From positions 1 to 50,785 of the forward strand of contig CABUNB010000012.1 of the NCBI GenBank assembly GCA_902492755.1: 50,785 nucleotides of DNA. Direction: 5' to 3'. Under the pieces are notes generated by a model. The model was given only the letters and a program-made list of their open reading frames with translations. It made no database searches and was not told the DNA's origin. Each line of letters opens with the position of its first letter. Position 1 is the first letter of the stretch. The DNA is from an uncultured Collinsella sp. (GTDB taxonomy: Bacteria; Actinomycetota; Coriobacteriia; Coriobacteriales; Coriobacteriaceae). Below, in pieces: positions 9,178 to 17,491 of the stretch. Made by a program: the position numbers and the translations under genes.

Positions 9178-9204
9178 GGTGGCACCCTAGCGAAAGGATG
9201 TTTC

Positions 9205-10293
9205 ATGGCACATGTCGATGACCGGCGCGTGGCGCGCGTGCTCGATGCGCTCGAGGCTCAGCACCCCGGCGCGCAGCTGCTCGTAAACGACCCGTGGTCG
9301 ATCTATTACCTGACCGGCTTTTATGCCGATATGTTCGAGCGTTTTTGCGGCGTGCTGCTCGCGCGCGATTGCGAGCCCGTGATCTTGGTCAACGCCCTGC
9401 ATCAGCTGGCCGAGTACGACAATGCCCGCGTCGCCTATCACACCGACACCGACGTCGTGACCGACGCTATCGCTCGCGAAATCGATCCGACCAAGCCGCT
9501 TGGCATCGACACTGTCATGCGCTCCGGCTTTTTGATGCCGCTCATGGAGCGCCACGCCGCCAGCGAGTTTTTCCTGGGTGACTTTGCCGTCACCGCCGCG
9601 CGCACCCACAAGGATGCCACCGAGCAGGAGCTCATGCGCGTGTCCTCGACCGCTAACGACGCTGTAATGGCCGATGCTATTAAGCTTGTCCACGAGGGTG
9701 TGACGGAACGCGAGATTGCCGACCAGATGCTCGGCCTGTACCGCAAGCACGGCTGCGAGGGCTTTAGCTTTCCGCCCATCGTGAGCTTTGGCGCCAACGC
9801 CGGCGACCCGCATCACGAACCCGACGACACCGTGCTCAAGCGCGGCGACGTGGTGCTGTTCGACATTGGCGGACGCCGCTGCAACTATTGCTCGGACATG
9901 ACGCGCACGTTCTTTTGGGGCGAGCCGGACGAGGAGACGGCACGCATCTACGATATCGTGCGCCGCGCCAACGAGGCCGCCGAGGCTCTCATCGCACCGG
10001 GCGTGCGCATGTGCGACCTGGACCGTGCCGCGCGCGACGTGATTGAGGACGCGGACTACGGCAAATACTTTACGCATCGCCTGGGTCACTCGATTGGCCT
10101 GCAGGACCACGAGCCGGGCGACGTCTCGCTGGTCAACGAGCAGGTCGTAGAGCCGGGCATGACGTTCTCCATCGAACCGGGCATCTACCTCCCCGACCGC
10201 ACCGGCGTCCGCATCGAGGACCTCGCCCTGGTGACCGAGAACGGCGTCGAGATTCTCAACGCCTACCCCCACGACCCAGTCCGCCTAGACTAA
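9205..10293 (+). CDS. M24 family metallopeptidase, Xaa-Pro aminopeptidase/dipeptidase type
   Basis: Cytosolic enzyme expected to remove N-terminal residues preceding proline. It has a creatinase-like N-terminal domain (about 1-135) and a pita-bread catalytic domain (140-360). The five metal ligands are all visible: Asp220 and Asp231 (FDIGG and CSDMTRTF), His295 (HRLGHSIG), Glu324 (SIEPGIYLP) and Glu338 (VRIEDL). At 362 residues it is of normal length. AAAGGATG precedes the ATG. Monocistronic, ending in a near-perfect palindrome 3 bp after the stop. Confidence 0.92.
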   Translation: MAHVDDRRVARVLDALEAQHPGAQLLVNDPWSIYYLTGFYADMFERFCGVLLARDCEPVILVNALHQLAEYDNARVAYHTDTDVVTDAIAREIDPTKPLGIDTVMRSGFLMPLMERHAASEFFLGDFAVTAARTHKDATEQELMRVSSTANDAVMADAIKLVHEGVTEREIADQMLGLYRKHGCEGFSFPPIVSFGANAGDPHHEPDDTVLKRGDVVLFDIGGRRCNYCSDMTRTFFWGEPDEETARIYDIVRRANEAAEALIAPGVRMCDLDRAARDVIEDADYGKYFTHRLGHSIGLQDHEPGDVSLVNEQVVEPGMTFSIEPGIYLPDRTGVRIEDLALVTENGVEILNAYPHDPVRLD

Positions 10294-10295
10294 CC

Positions 10296-10328
10296 AATGT
10301 GCCAAAGGGACAGTCCCTTTGGCACATT
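10296..10328 (+). terminator. 33-bp palindrome directly after the M24 peptidase stop
   Basis: Sixteen-base arms (AATGTGCCAAAGGGAC and its exact complement) meet around a single A. Position just after the gene suggests terminator or mRNA-end function, but there is no long T-run. It belongs to a loose class of intergenic repeats carrying GGGACA (also 15171, 22923, 24672). Confidence 0.55.
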
Positions 10329-10341
10329 CCGATTTTGCTGC

Positions 10342-10501
10342 GCCACGAAAACGGGCTATCTACTACGTTTAACCCGCATGGGTCGACCATGCGGGTCTTT
10401 TTTAAAAAATAGCAAGCCCTTTACCTGCGGTTTTGATTTCGCAATTCTCGGCATGGTCGAGGGTTACCGCTCAAACGTAGTAAATAGGCCCATTTCGTGG
10501 C
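10342..10501. repeat. 160-bp inverted-repeat element, copy 2
   Basis: Terminal 29-bp arms (10342-10370 and 10473-10501, starting GCCACGAAA) pair with a few mismatches. The core at 10422-10448 sits at the same offset as in copy 1 and matches it closely, while the arms are unrelated to those of copy 1. The two copies flank the M24 peptidase gene. The 10294-10644 gap holds this element, two palindromes and no gene. Confidence 0.8.
10372..10403 (+). terminator. Terminator-like hairpin inside the second 160-bp element
   Basis: Stem ACCCGCATG/CATGCGGGT with a 7-nt loop is followed by CTTTTTT on the plus strand. It is the best candidate for ending plus-strand transcription from the peptidase gene. 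Confidence 0.65.
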
Positions 10502-10563
10502 AAGCGAGTCAACTCGGGGCGAAGGGCAGCCAAAAAAGCCCCGTCTCAAATTGACTGCTTTTT

Positions 10564-10630
10564 AGTTGCGGTGAGATACGGACTGTTTGAGGCTTCTGGC
10601 TTGTAAAACAGTCCGCATTTCACCGCAACC
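10564..10630. repeat. AGTTGCGGTG palindrome, copy 2
   Basis: Arms of 24 bp (10564-10587 and its inverse up to 10630) carry AGTTGCGGTGAGATACGG and pair with about three mismatches. Lies between convergent genes, 14 bp from the folC stop, so it could terminate either strand. Confidence 0.85.
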
Positions 10631-10644
10631 GCTGAGAGGATGGG

Positions 10645-11988
10645 TTAGCGCAGCAGGCCGGCTACTTCGCCGGCTAGGGTGATGGTGCCGGCGGCTACGA
10701 AGGACTCGCCCGCGGCATCGAAGGCGGCGAGGGCCTCGGGCACGCTCGGATATACGCCCGCGAGCTTATCGGCGTCCACAAGTGCGGCAAGCTCCTCTGC
10801 TGGCAGGGCGCGATCGGAATCGGTCTGGGTTACGACCACGCGGGGGAACGCCGGAACCAAAACGTCAACGATGCCGGCCACGTCCTTGTCGGCCAGCGCG
10901 GCGCACAGCAGCGTGGGGCGATTCTCCACGCACGGATCGATCTCGTCCAGCGCGCTCACAAAGTTCTCGCAGCTCTGGGGGTTATGGCAGGCGTCGATCA
11001 GCTTGAGCGGATCAGTTCCCAGCACATCAAATCGGCCCGGCGTGGGGCAGCCCATAAGCGACGCATCGAGCTTGTCATGATCGAGCTCGCGACCCAAATA
11101 CCCCTCGCATAGCATAATCGCGCAAGCGGCATTCTGCGGCTGATAGGCCGGCTTGACCATGCTCGACGTATAGATGGCACGCGGCGTGGTGCAGCTGAAC
11201 TCCACCGTATCGCCCACGTGTGCCGGAACCTTGGTTGTGGCATGGTTCACCACGAGCGGCACGATGCCGCACTCGCGACAACGTGCATCCATCACGCGCT
11301 GAACGCTCGCCTCGTGTGTGCCCTCGCCCAGAACAACCAGGCGTCCGGGCTTAATGACCGCAGCCTTCTCCCCCGCAATGGCCTCGAGCGTATCGCCCAA
11401 AATACGCGTGTGATCGAGCCCAATGCCCGTAATGGCAACGGCGACGGGATCGGTCGCACTCGTGGCGTCCCAACGCCCGCCCATGCCAACCTCGAGCACG
11501 GCAACATCGACCGCGGCCTCGGCAAACACTACCAGTGCGGCAGCCGTCAGCAGGTCAAACGGCGTGATGGTATAGGCACGCTCCCCCGCCGCCACACGGC
11601 GCGCATTCACGCGATGCCCCGCCTCCACAGCGGCAGAAACGCCACGGGCAAACGCCTCATCGCTCACAACGCGCCCGTCAACCTCCATGCGCTCGGGATA
11701 GCGAACAAGCTGCGGCGACGTATACAGCGCGGTCTTGAGTCCCTCACCACGAAGAATGGCAGCCGAAAAACGTGTAGTCGAAGTCTTGCCATTGGTACCG
11801 GCAACCTGAATGCAATCAAAATATTCGTCCGGACGCCCCAGCTCATCGAGCATATCGACAACCGTCTCGAGCAAAGGACCAGCATCCCCAGAAATCCGCC
11901 CCGTATCAGCAGCCAGCCCAACAGCCTCATCAAACGAAAGCAACTCAAACGAGAAAGGAACGACATACGACCCCGAACGCTTAGCCAT
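10645..11988 (-). CDS. folC: Folylpolyglutamate synthase / dihydrofolate synthase (Mur ligase family)
   Basis: Adds glutamate to (dihydro)folates, making the retained, active polyglutamate cofactors. The ATP loop VAGTNGKTSTTRFSAAIL is at about residues 60-78 of the chosen protein; YTSPQLVRYPERM, LEVGMGGRWDATSAT, GLDHTRILG and EKAAVIKPG are FolC hallmarks, and a Mur-ligase C-terminal domain carries DACHNPQS. ATG 11988 chosen (AGGGGA upstream); an in-frame ATG at 12009 has weaker support. It follows valS on the same strand, the order found in many bacteria. Confidence 0.92.
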   Translation of the reverse strand: MAKRSGSYVVPFSFELLSFDEAVGLAADTGRISGDAGPLLETVVDMLDELGRPDEYFDCIQVAGTNGKTSTTRFSAAILRGEGLKTALYTSPQLVRYPERMEVDGRVVSDEAFARGVSAAVEAGHRVNARRVAAGERAYTITPFDLLTAAALVVFAEAAVDVAVLEVGMGGRWDATSATDPVAVAITGIGLDHTRILGDTLEAIAGEKAAVIKPGRLVVLGEGTHEASVQRVMDARCRECGIVPLVVNHATTKVPAHVGDTVEFSCTTPRAIYTSSMVKPAYQPQNAACAIMLCEGYLGRELDHDKLDASLMGCPTPGRFDVLGTDPLKLIDACHNPQSCENFVSALDEIDPCVENRPTLLCAALADKDVAGIVDVLVPAFPRVVVTQTDSDRALPAEELAALVDADKLAGVYPSVPEALAAFDAAGESFVAAGTITLAGEVAGLLR

Positions 11989-12139
11989 TACCCAAAGTCC
12001 CCTCAACATAAAAAGAGGCCCGAATCAACAACGAGCCCCTCCCATTCAAAATATCAGCCAAACACCGCTTTGCAGCAGAATCAAGGCCACAACCCAGTGG
12101 CCCTAACTAACTAGTTGCAAACAACCACGTAACCGAAAT

Positions 12140-12256
12140 GGGAGCGGTTTGGGGCTTTGCTCGATACAAGTTCCGCACGAGCCGAAGGCCACTTAATGTG
12201 GCCTTCGTGCGAGCAGGACTGTCCGCAGTAGCGAGCAATGCCCCAAACCGCGTCCC
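12140..12256. repeat. Nested double palindrome downstream of valS
   Basis: Outer arms at 12140-12163 and 12232-12256 (GGTTTGGGGC against GCCCCAAACC, one indel and one mismatch over 24 bp) enclose an inner hairpin at 12174-12211 with core GAAGGCCAC-TTAAT-GTGGCCTTC between CCGCACGAG and GTGCGAGC. The inner core recurs almost unchanged in inverted orientation in the valS leader (14983-15095), but the outer arms there have a different sequence. It lies 11 bp after the valS stop codon. No gene is seen between 12010 and 12266. Confidence 0.85.
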
Positions 12257-12266
12257 CCAGTAAACC

Positions 12267-14963
12267 TTACGAGAAGTCAGCAACCTGAGCAGTCAGCGCC
12301 GCCAGGATCTCCTTGAGCTCAGCTGCACGGTCCCTCTTCTTCTGGACCACCGCGGGCGCGGCCTTGGCCACAAAGCCCTCGTTGGCAAGCGTCTTCTCGC
12401 AGCCAGCGAGCTCCTTCTGGGCCGCGGCGATTTCCTTCTCCAGGCGCGCCTTCTCGGCCGAAAGGTCAACCTTACCCTCGAGTACCACAAAGACCTCAAC
12501 GCCGCTATCGACCACGGCAATGCTCGCAGCCGGCTTCTCAACGTCGGTGCCCATGACCAGCGAAGCCGTGTTGGCCAGCGGCTCGATGGTCGAGCGCAGG
12601 CTCTCGAGCTTCTCGATATCCTCGGCACCGGCACGCACAACCACGTCGAGCTCGGCCTTGGGGCTCAAGCGATAACGCGAACGCGTAGCGCGAGCGGCAG
12701 ACACGACGGTGCGGCACAGCTCAAACGCGCGCTCGGCATCCTCGTCAACATACTTGGCGTAGTCGACGGGCTCGGGCCACTTGGCGATCATGAGCGCCTC
12801 GGCGCGGTTCACGTTACCCTCGGCGTCCAGGTCGAGCACGCTCGCCGGCATGTTGTCCCAGATCTCCTCGGTGACAAACGGCATAAGCGGGTGCATCAGG
12901 CGGATGGAGGTATCGAGCACAAAGATCAGGTTGCGCTGCGCCTGCAGACGGCCCTCGCCCTTCAGGCGGGCCTTGGTGACCTCGACGTACCAGTCGCAGA
13001 CCTCGTTCCAGAAGAACTGCTGCACGCCGCGGGCCATGTCACCAAAGGTGTAGTTCTCGATGCCCTCGGTGACCATCTTCACGGCCTTGGCCAGGCGGCT
13101 GAACATCCAGGCGTCGGCCGGCGTCTCCACGACGGGCTCGCCGGGCGTATAGCCCTCCATGTTCATAAGCAGGAAGCGGCTGGCGTTCCAGATCTTGGTC
13201 ACAAACGACTTGGCCTGGTCGGTGCGCGGGCTGTCGATGAGCTTCTTGGTCTTCTTATCGATGTTCGCGTCGAACTTGACGTCCTGATTGTTGGTGCACA
13301 ACGTAAGCAGGTTGAAGCGCATGGCATCGGCGCCGTACATGCCAATGAGGTCCATGGGGTCAACGCCGTTGCCCTTGGACTTGGACATGCGGCTGCCGTC
13401 CTTGGCAAGAATCGTCGGGTAGATGACGACGTCCTTAAACGGCACCTCGTCCAAGAAATACAGCGAGCTCATGACCATGCGGGCGACCCACAGCGCGATG
13501 ATGTCGCGCGCGGTGACCAGCGCCGTCGTGGGGTGATGGCCCTCGAGCAGTTCCGGCTTTTGCGGCCAGCCCTGCGTGGCGAAGGTCCACAGCTGCGAGC
13601 TGAACCAGGTGTCCAGCACGTTCTCGTCCTGGTGCACGTGATGACCGCCGCACTTGGGGCACACGTCGGTGTCCTCGGTGAGGGCGTCCTCCCAACCACA
13701 GTCCTCGCAGTAGAACACGGGGATGCGGTGGCCCCACCACAGCTGGCGGCTGATGCACCAGTCCTTGAGGTTCTCCATCCAGGTGGTGTAGGCCTGCGTC
13801 CAGCGCGCGGGGTGGAAGGTGACCTTGCCGGAGTTGACGGCCTCGAGCGCCGGCCCCTTGAGCTTGTCGACGGCGACGAACCACTGCTCGGACAGCCACG
13901 GCTCCAGGGCAGAGTCGCAACGGTAGCAGTGCATGACGGAGTGGTCGAGGTCCTCGACGTGATCGAGCAGGTCGTGCTCCTCGAACCACTTGATGACGGC
14001 CTCGCGGCACTCGTCGCGATTCATGCCGGTGAACTCGCCGTAACCCTCGACGACCACCGCGTGCTCGTCGAAGATGTTGATCTGCGGCAGATCGTGGGCC
14101 TGACCCATGGCGTAGTCGTTGGGGTCGTGGGCCGGGGTGACCTTAACGAAGCCGGAACCGAAGTTGGCGTCGACATGCCAATCCTCAAAGATGGGGATCT
14201 CGCGGTCGACGATGGGGAGCTTGACGGTCTTGCCCACGAAGGCGGCCTTCTCGGGGTCCTTCGGGGAGACGGCGACGCCCGTGTCGCCGAGCATGGTCTC
14301 GGGGCGCGTGGTGGCAACGACGATGTAGTCCTGGCCGTTGACCGGCTCGGTCAGCGGGTAGCGCAGGTGCCACAGGTGGCCCTTCTCGTCCTTGTACTCG
14401 GCCTCATCGTCCGAGATGGCGGTGGTGCAGTTGGGGCACCAGTTGACGATGCGCTTGCCACGGTAGATCAGGCCGTCGTGGTACCAGTCGCAGAAGACCT
14501 TACGCACGGCCTGGGCGTAATCCTCGTCCATGGTGAAGCGCTCGTTGTCGAAGTCGACGGAGCAGCCCATGCGCTTGATCTGCTCGACGATGATGCCGCC
14601 GTACTCGTGGGTCCAGTCCCAGCAGGCGTCGACAAACTTATCGCGACCAATCTCCAGGCGGCTGATGCCCTCGCTCTTAAGCTTCTTGTCGACCTTGGTC
14701 TGCGTGGCAATACCGGCGTGGTCGGTGCCCAGCACCCAGCGCGTGGACTTGCCGCGCATGCGGGCCATACGGACGATGGCGTCTTGAATGGAGTCGTCGG
14801 TAGCGTGACCCATGTGGAGCTTGCCGGTCACGTTGGGAGGCGGAATGGTGACGGTGCAGTCGCCCACGCCCTCACGGCGCTTGTAGTAGCCGCCGTCGAG
14901 CCACTTCTGCAGGATCGCCGGCTCGTTGGTCGACGGATCGTAATTTTTGGGCATCTCTTCCAT
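12267..14963 (-). CDS. valS: Valine--tRNA ligase
   Basis: Class I synthetase charging tRNA-Val and editing threonyl products. Visible are the HIGH-type signature PPPNVTGKLHMGHA near the N-terminus, zinc-like CxxC pairs (CEDCGWE, CPKCGGHH), the DGSRMSKSKGNG loop carrying KMSKS, and a C-terminal tRNA-binding coiled coil rich in Glu, Lys and Ala (last 70 residues). About 898 residues. ATG 14963 chosen for its CGGGAGAG site; the open frame to 15092 runs back through a repeat. No T-box leader was seen; a nested palindrome fills the leader instead. Confidence 0.97.
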   Translation of the reverse strand: MEEMPKNYDPSTNEPAILQKWLDGGYYKRREGVGDCTVTIPPPNVTGKLHMGHATDDSIQDAIVRMARMRGKSTRWVLGTDHAGIATQTKVDKKLKSEGISRLEIGRDKFVDACWDWTHEYGGIIVEQIKRMGCSVDFDNERFTMDEDYAQAVRKVFCDWYHDGLIYRGKRIVNWCPNCTTAISDDEAEYKDEKGHLWHLRYPLTEPVNGQDYIVVATTRPETMLGDTGVAVSPKDPEKAAFVGKTVKLPIVDREIPIFEDWHVDANFGSGFVKVTPAHDPNDYAMGQAHDLPQINIFDEHAVVVEGYGEFTGMNRDECREAVIKWFEEHDLLDHVEDLDHSVMHCYRCDSALEPWLSEQWFVAVDKLKGPALEAVNSGKVTFHPARWTQAYTTWMENLKDWCISRQLWWGHRIPVFYCEDCGWEDALTEDTDVCPKCGGHHVHQDENVLDTWFSSQLWTFATQGWPQKPELLEGHHPTTALVTARDIIALWVARMVMSSLYFLDEVPFKDVVIYPTILAKDGSRMSKSKGNGVDPMDLIGMYGADAMRFNLLTLCTNNQDVKFDANIDKKTKKLIDSPRTDQAKSFVTKIWNASRFLLMNMEGYTPGEPVVETPADAWMFSRLAKAVKMVTEGIENYTFGDMARGVQQFFWNEVCDWYVEVTKARLKGEGRLQAQRNLIFVLDTSIRLMHPLMPFVTEEIWDNMPASVLDLDAEGNVNRAEALMIAKWPEPVDYAKYVDEDAERAFELCRTVVSAARATRSRYRLSPKAELDVVVRAGAEDIEKLESLRSTIEPLANTASLVMGTDVEKPAASIAVVDSGVEVFVVLEGKVDLSAEKARLEKEIAAAQKELAGCEKTLANEGFVAKAAPAVVQKKRDRAAELKEILAALTAQVADFS

Positions 14964-14982
14964 ATATCTCTCCCGTCCCGCC

Positions 14983-15095
14983 GGCGTGTCCGCCTGCTTG
15001 GTTTTCGCTCGGTCAAGTCCTGGCTCGCACGAAGAGCACATTAAGTGCTCTTCGGCTCGTGCGGAATCTACGAAAACAAAGCAGGCGGACACGCC
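14983..15095. repeat. Nested double palindrome in the valS leader
   Basis: Outer arms of 25 bp (14983-15007 and 15071-15095, GGCGTGTCCGCCTGCTT with one mismatch overall) enclose an inner hairpin CTCGCACGAAGAGCAC / GTGCTCTTCGGCTCGTGCG. The inner core is the reverse complement of that at 12140-12256. It ends 20 bp before the valS ATG, so the structure would sit in the 5' leader RNA close to the ribosome site. Confidence 0.85.
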
Positions 15096-15170
15096 TTAGG
15101 TATCGATTACTTCAGTCTGAAGGTACTAACTTGACAATCTCACAGAATAGCACAGGCATACCTGCCGAAA

Positions 15171-15251
15171 AGGGACAGGTTTATTTTGGTAGGTTTTATC
15201 AGGGGAAACGACATTTGCCCATATAAAACCGACCAAAATTAACCTGTCCCT
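15171..15251. repeat. GGGACA-ended inverted repeat between clpX and valS
   Basis: Twenty-nine-bp arms (15171-15199 and 15223-15251), starting AGGGACAGGTT, pair with about three mismatches across a 23-nt loop. Same architecture as 22923-23028 but a different arm sequence apart from GGGACA. Confidence 0.8.
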
Positions 15252-15259
15252 AAATGGCA

Positions 15260-15285
15260 GGCCCCGCGGTGGTTGCCGCGGGGCC
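15260..15285 (-). terminator. Hairpin downstream of clpX
   Basis: Perfect 10-bp stem GGCCCCGCGG/CCGCGGGGCC with a TGGTTG loop, 14 bp after the clpX stop. The following minus-strand tract is only weakly T-rich. Confidence 0.6.
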
Positions 15286-15299
15286 TGGATTCAAGCTAT

Positions 15300-16706
15300 T
15301 TAGCCGTAGATGCGTTGGGGCTGCTCGTCGCCCCTTACGGCCGCTTCGGTTACGACGACCTTGGCTACACCTTCCTCGCTGGGGAGGTCGAACATCGTCT
15401 GCTGCAGCACGTCCTCGCAGATGGAGCGCAGGCCGCGGGCGCCGGTCTTGCGGGCGAGTGCCATGCGGGCGATCTCGTGCAGGGCCGCGTCCTCAAACTC
15501 AAGATCGACGTCCTCGAGCTGGAACATCTTACGGTACTGGCGCACCACGGCATTCTTGGGCTCGGTCAAAATCGACACCAGGTCGTCCTCGTCGAGCGCC
15601 TGCGTCTGGGTGACGACGGGCGTACGGCCCACGAACTCGGGGATCATGCCAAAGGCGTTAAGGTCCTGCGGGAGCACCTGGCGCAGCAGGTCGTTCTCGT
15701 CGACCGAGGTGGGGCCGGCGATCTCGGAGTTAAAACCAACGCCCTTGTTGCCCACGCGGTCGGCGATGATCTTGTCCAGGCCCACAAAGGCACCGCCGCA
15801 GATGAACAGGATGTTGGTCGTGTCGATCTGGAGCAGCTCCTGCTGGGGATGCTTGCGGCCGCCGGTGGGCGGAACGCTTGCCACCGTGCCCTCAAGAATC
15901 TTAAGCAGTGCCTGCTGAACGCCCTCGCCCGAAACATCGCGGGTGATGGAGAGGTTCTCGGCCTTGCGGGCGATCTTGTCGATCTCGTCCACGTAGATAA
16001 TGCCGACCTGCGCGCGCTCGATATCGCCATCGGCAGCGTTGATGAGCTTGAGCAGGATGTTCTCCACGTCCTCGCCAACGTAACCGGCCTCGGTGAGCGC
16101 AGTGGCGTCGGCGATGGCAAACGGCACCTCTAGGATGCGCGCGAGCGTCTGGGCGAGCAGGGTCTTACCGGTACCGGTGGGACCGAGCAGCAGGATGTTG
16201 GACTTGGCGAGCTCTACCTCGTCCATATCGTCGTTGAACTGCGAGCCCATGCCGTCGTCAAAGGCAGACACCGCGGCGCCGCCCTCGATCACGCGGCGAT
16301 AGTGGTTGTACACGGCAACCGACATGGCGCGCTTGGCGTCCTCCTGACCCATAACATAGGCCGAAAGCTCGTCATAGATCTCGTGCGGCGTCGGCACGTG
16401 CGTGATGACCTGGCGGTCGTCCTCGAGCTCAAAGCCCTCGGCCTCGGGATCCACGGCGGGCTGGGATGCAGCCTGGCCGTGGTCGTTGAGGAAGCCCGGC
16501 AGCTTGCCGTTGCGGGCAGCGTCCATAAAGTCCGAAGCCAGCGACTCCTCAAGGATCTCGGAACAGGCGGCGACGCACTCGTCACAGATAAAGATGTTGG
16601 TCGGACCCTTTACGAGGCGACGGACCTGGCCCTGTTCTTTTCCGCAGAAGGAGCAGCGGATGGGGTTGCCGTTCTCGTCAAAGTTGTCCTGCATGTTACC
16701 TGCCAT
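15300..16706 (-). CDS. clpX: ATP-dependent Clp protease ATP-binding subunit ClpX
   Basis: AAA+ unfoldase feeding substrates to ClpP. The N-terminal zinc-binding domain uses Cys18, Cys21, Cys41 and Cys44 (CSFC, CDEC). Walker A is GPTGTGKTLLAQ, Walker B IIYVDEIDKI; sensor and pore segments follow (GGAFVGLDKI, PEFVGRTPV). 468 residues, slightly longer than the E. coli protein. ATG at 16706 lies one base after the clpP stop, with AGGACG in the end of clpP as its ribosome site, so the two are coupled. Confidence 0.97.
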   Translation of the reverse strand: MAGNMQDNFDENGNPIRCSFCGKEQGQVRRLVKGPTNIFICDECVAACSEILEESLASDFMDAARNGKLPGFLNDHGQAASQPAVDPEAEGFELEDDRQVITHVPTPHEIYDELSAYVMGQEDAKRAMSVAVYNHYRRVIEGGAAVSAFDDGMGSQFNDDMDEVELAKSNILLLGPTGTGKTLLAQTLARILEVPFAIADATALTEAGYVGEDVENILLKLINAADGDIERAQVGIIYVDEIDKIARKAENLSITRDVSGEGVQQALLKILEGTVASVPPTGGRKHPQQELLQIDTTNILFICGGAFVGLDKIIADRVGNKGVGFNSEIAGPTSVDENDLLRQVLPQDLNAFGMIPEFVGRTPVVTQTQALDEDDLVSILTEPKNAVVRQYRKMFQLEDVDLEFEDAALHEIARMALARKTGARGLRSICEDVLQQTMFDLPSEEGVAKVVVTEAAVRGDEQPQRIYG

Positions 16707-16707
16707 C

Positions 16708-17328
16708 CTAGGCGTCCTTCGCGGCGAGATCGCGCGAGGTGACGATACGGTCGATCAGGCCGTAGTCGAGGGCCTCGGCAGCGGTCAGGTAATTGTCGCG
16801 CTCGGTATCGGCCTGGACCTTCTCGATAGGCTGGCCCGAGGCGTCGGACAGGATCTGGTTGAGCTCGCGGCGGGTCTTCTTGATCTCCTCGGCCACGATC
16901 TCGATCTCGGTCTGCTGGCCCTGGGCACCGCCGCTGGGCTGGTGAATCATGACCTTGGAGTGCGGCAGGCAGAAGCGCTTGCCCTTGGCGCCAGCCGAAA
17001 GCAGCACGGCGGCCATAGACGCGGCCATACCAACACAAATGGTGGAGACCTGCGGCTTGATGAAGTTCATGGTGTCCAGAATCGCCAGGCCGGAGTAGAC
17101 CTCGCCGCCGGGCGAATTGATGTAGAGCGAGATATCCTTCTCGGCATCCTGGCTCTCAAGATGCAGCAACTGGGCAACGACCAGGTTGGCGCTGACGGAG
17201 TTGATCTCCTCGCCCAAGAAGATGATGCGGTCGTTGAGCAGGCGCGAATAGATATCGTAGCTGCGCTCGCCGCGCGGCGTCTGCTCGATAACGTATGGCA
17301 CGAGGGCGGAATCGAACTTAGCGATCAT
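16708..17328 (-). CDS. clpP: ATP-dependent Clp protease proteolytic subunit
   Basis: Serine peptidase forming the tetradecameric chamber of the Clp protease. Catalytic Ser104 is in GMAASMA and His129 in MIHQPSGG of the 206-residue form; the Asp lies in the later ERDNYLTAAEALDYGLID region. ATG 17328 is preferred because GGAG lies 6 nt upstream; ATG 17334 is possible and the frame opens further upstream at a TTG. The tig-clpP-clpX order is classic. Confidence 0.96.
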   Translation of the reverse strand: MIAKFDSALVPYVIEQTPRGERSYDIYSRLLNDRIIFLGEEINSVSANLVVAQLLHLESQDAEKDISLYINSPGGEVYSGLAILDTMNFIKPQVSTICVGMAASMAAVLLSAGAKGKRFCLPHSKVMIHQPSGGAQGQQTEIEIVAEEIKKTRRELNQILSDASGQPIEKVQADTERDNYLTAAEALDYGLIDRIVTSRDLAAKDA

Positions 17329-17374
17329 ACGCATCTCCATTTCTCTCTTGCGGACCAAATTGGTTCTAGATAAA

Positions 17375-17415
17375 CGTACGGTGCCCGCATGCTATGCATT
17401 GGCTGGCACCGTACG
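17375..17415 (-). terminator. Hairpin between tig and clpP
   Basis: Eleven-base arms CGTACGGTGCC and GGCACCGTACG separated by 19 nt, followed on the minus strand by TTTATC. Could attenuate or process the tig-clpPX message; it is not a strong terminator. Confidence 0.45.
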
Positions 17416-17491
17416 AAGCAACCGGATAACCGGCTTATAACTTTACCCCATCACGGGCGCACGCATGCGCTCGAGGGCAAGGTGGCGAGAA

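Noticed and set aside
14964..15092. A longer N-terminus for valS, or a T-box in its leader.
   Set aside because: The frame lies within the nested palindrome and lacks a ribosome site. No T-box consensus (AGGGTGG with ACCGCG) was seen in the valS or thrS leaders.
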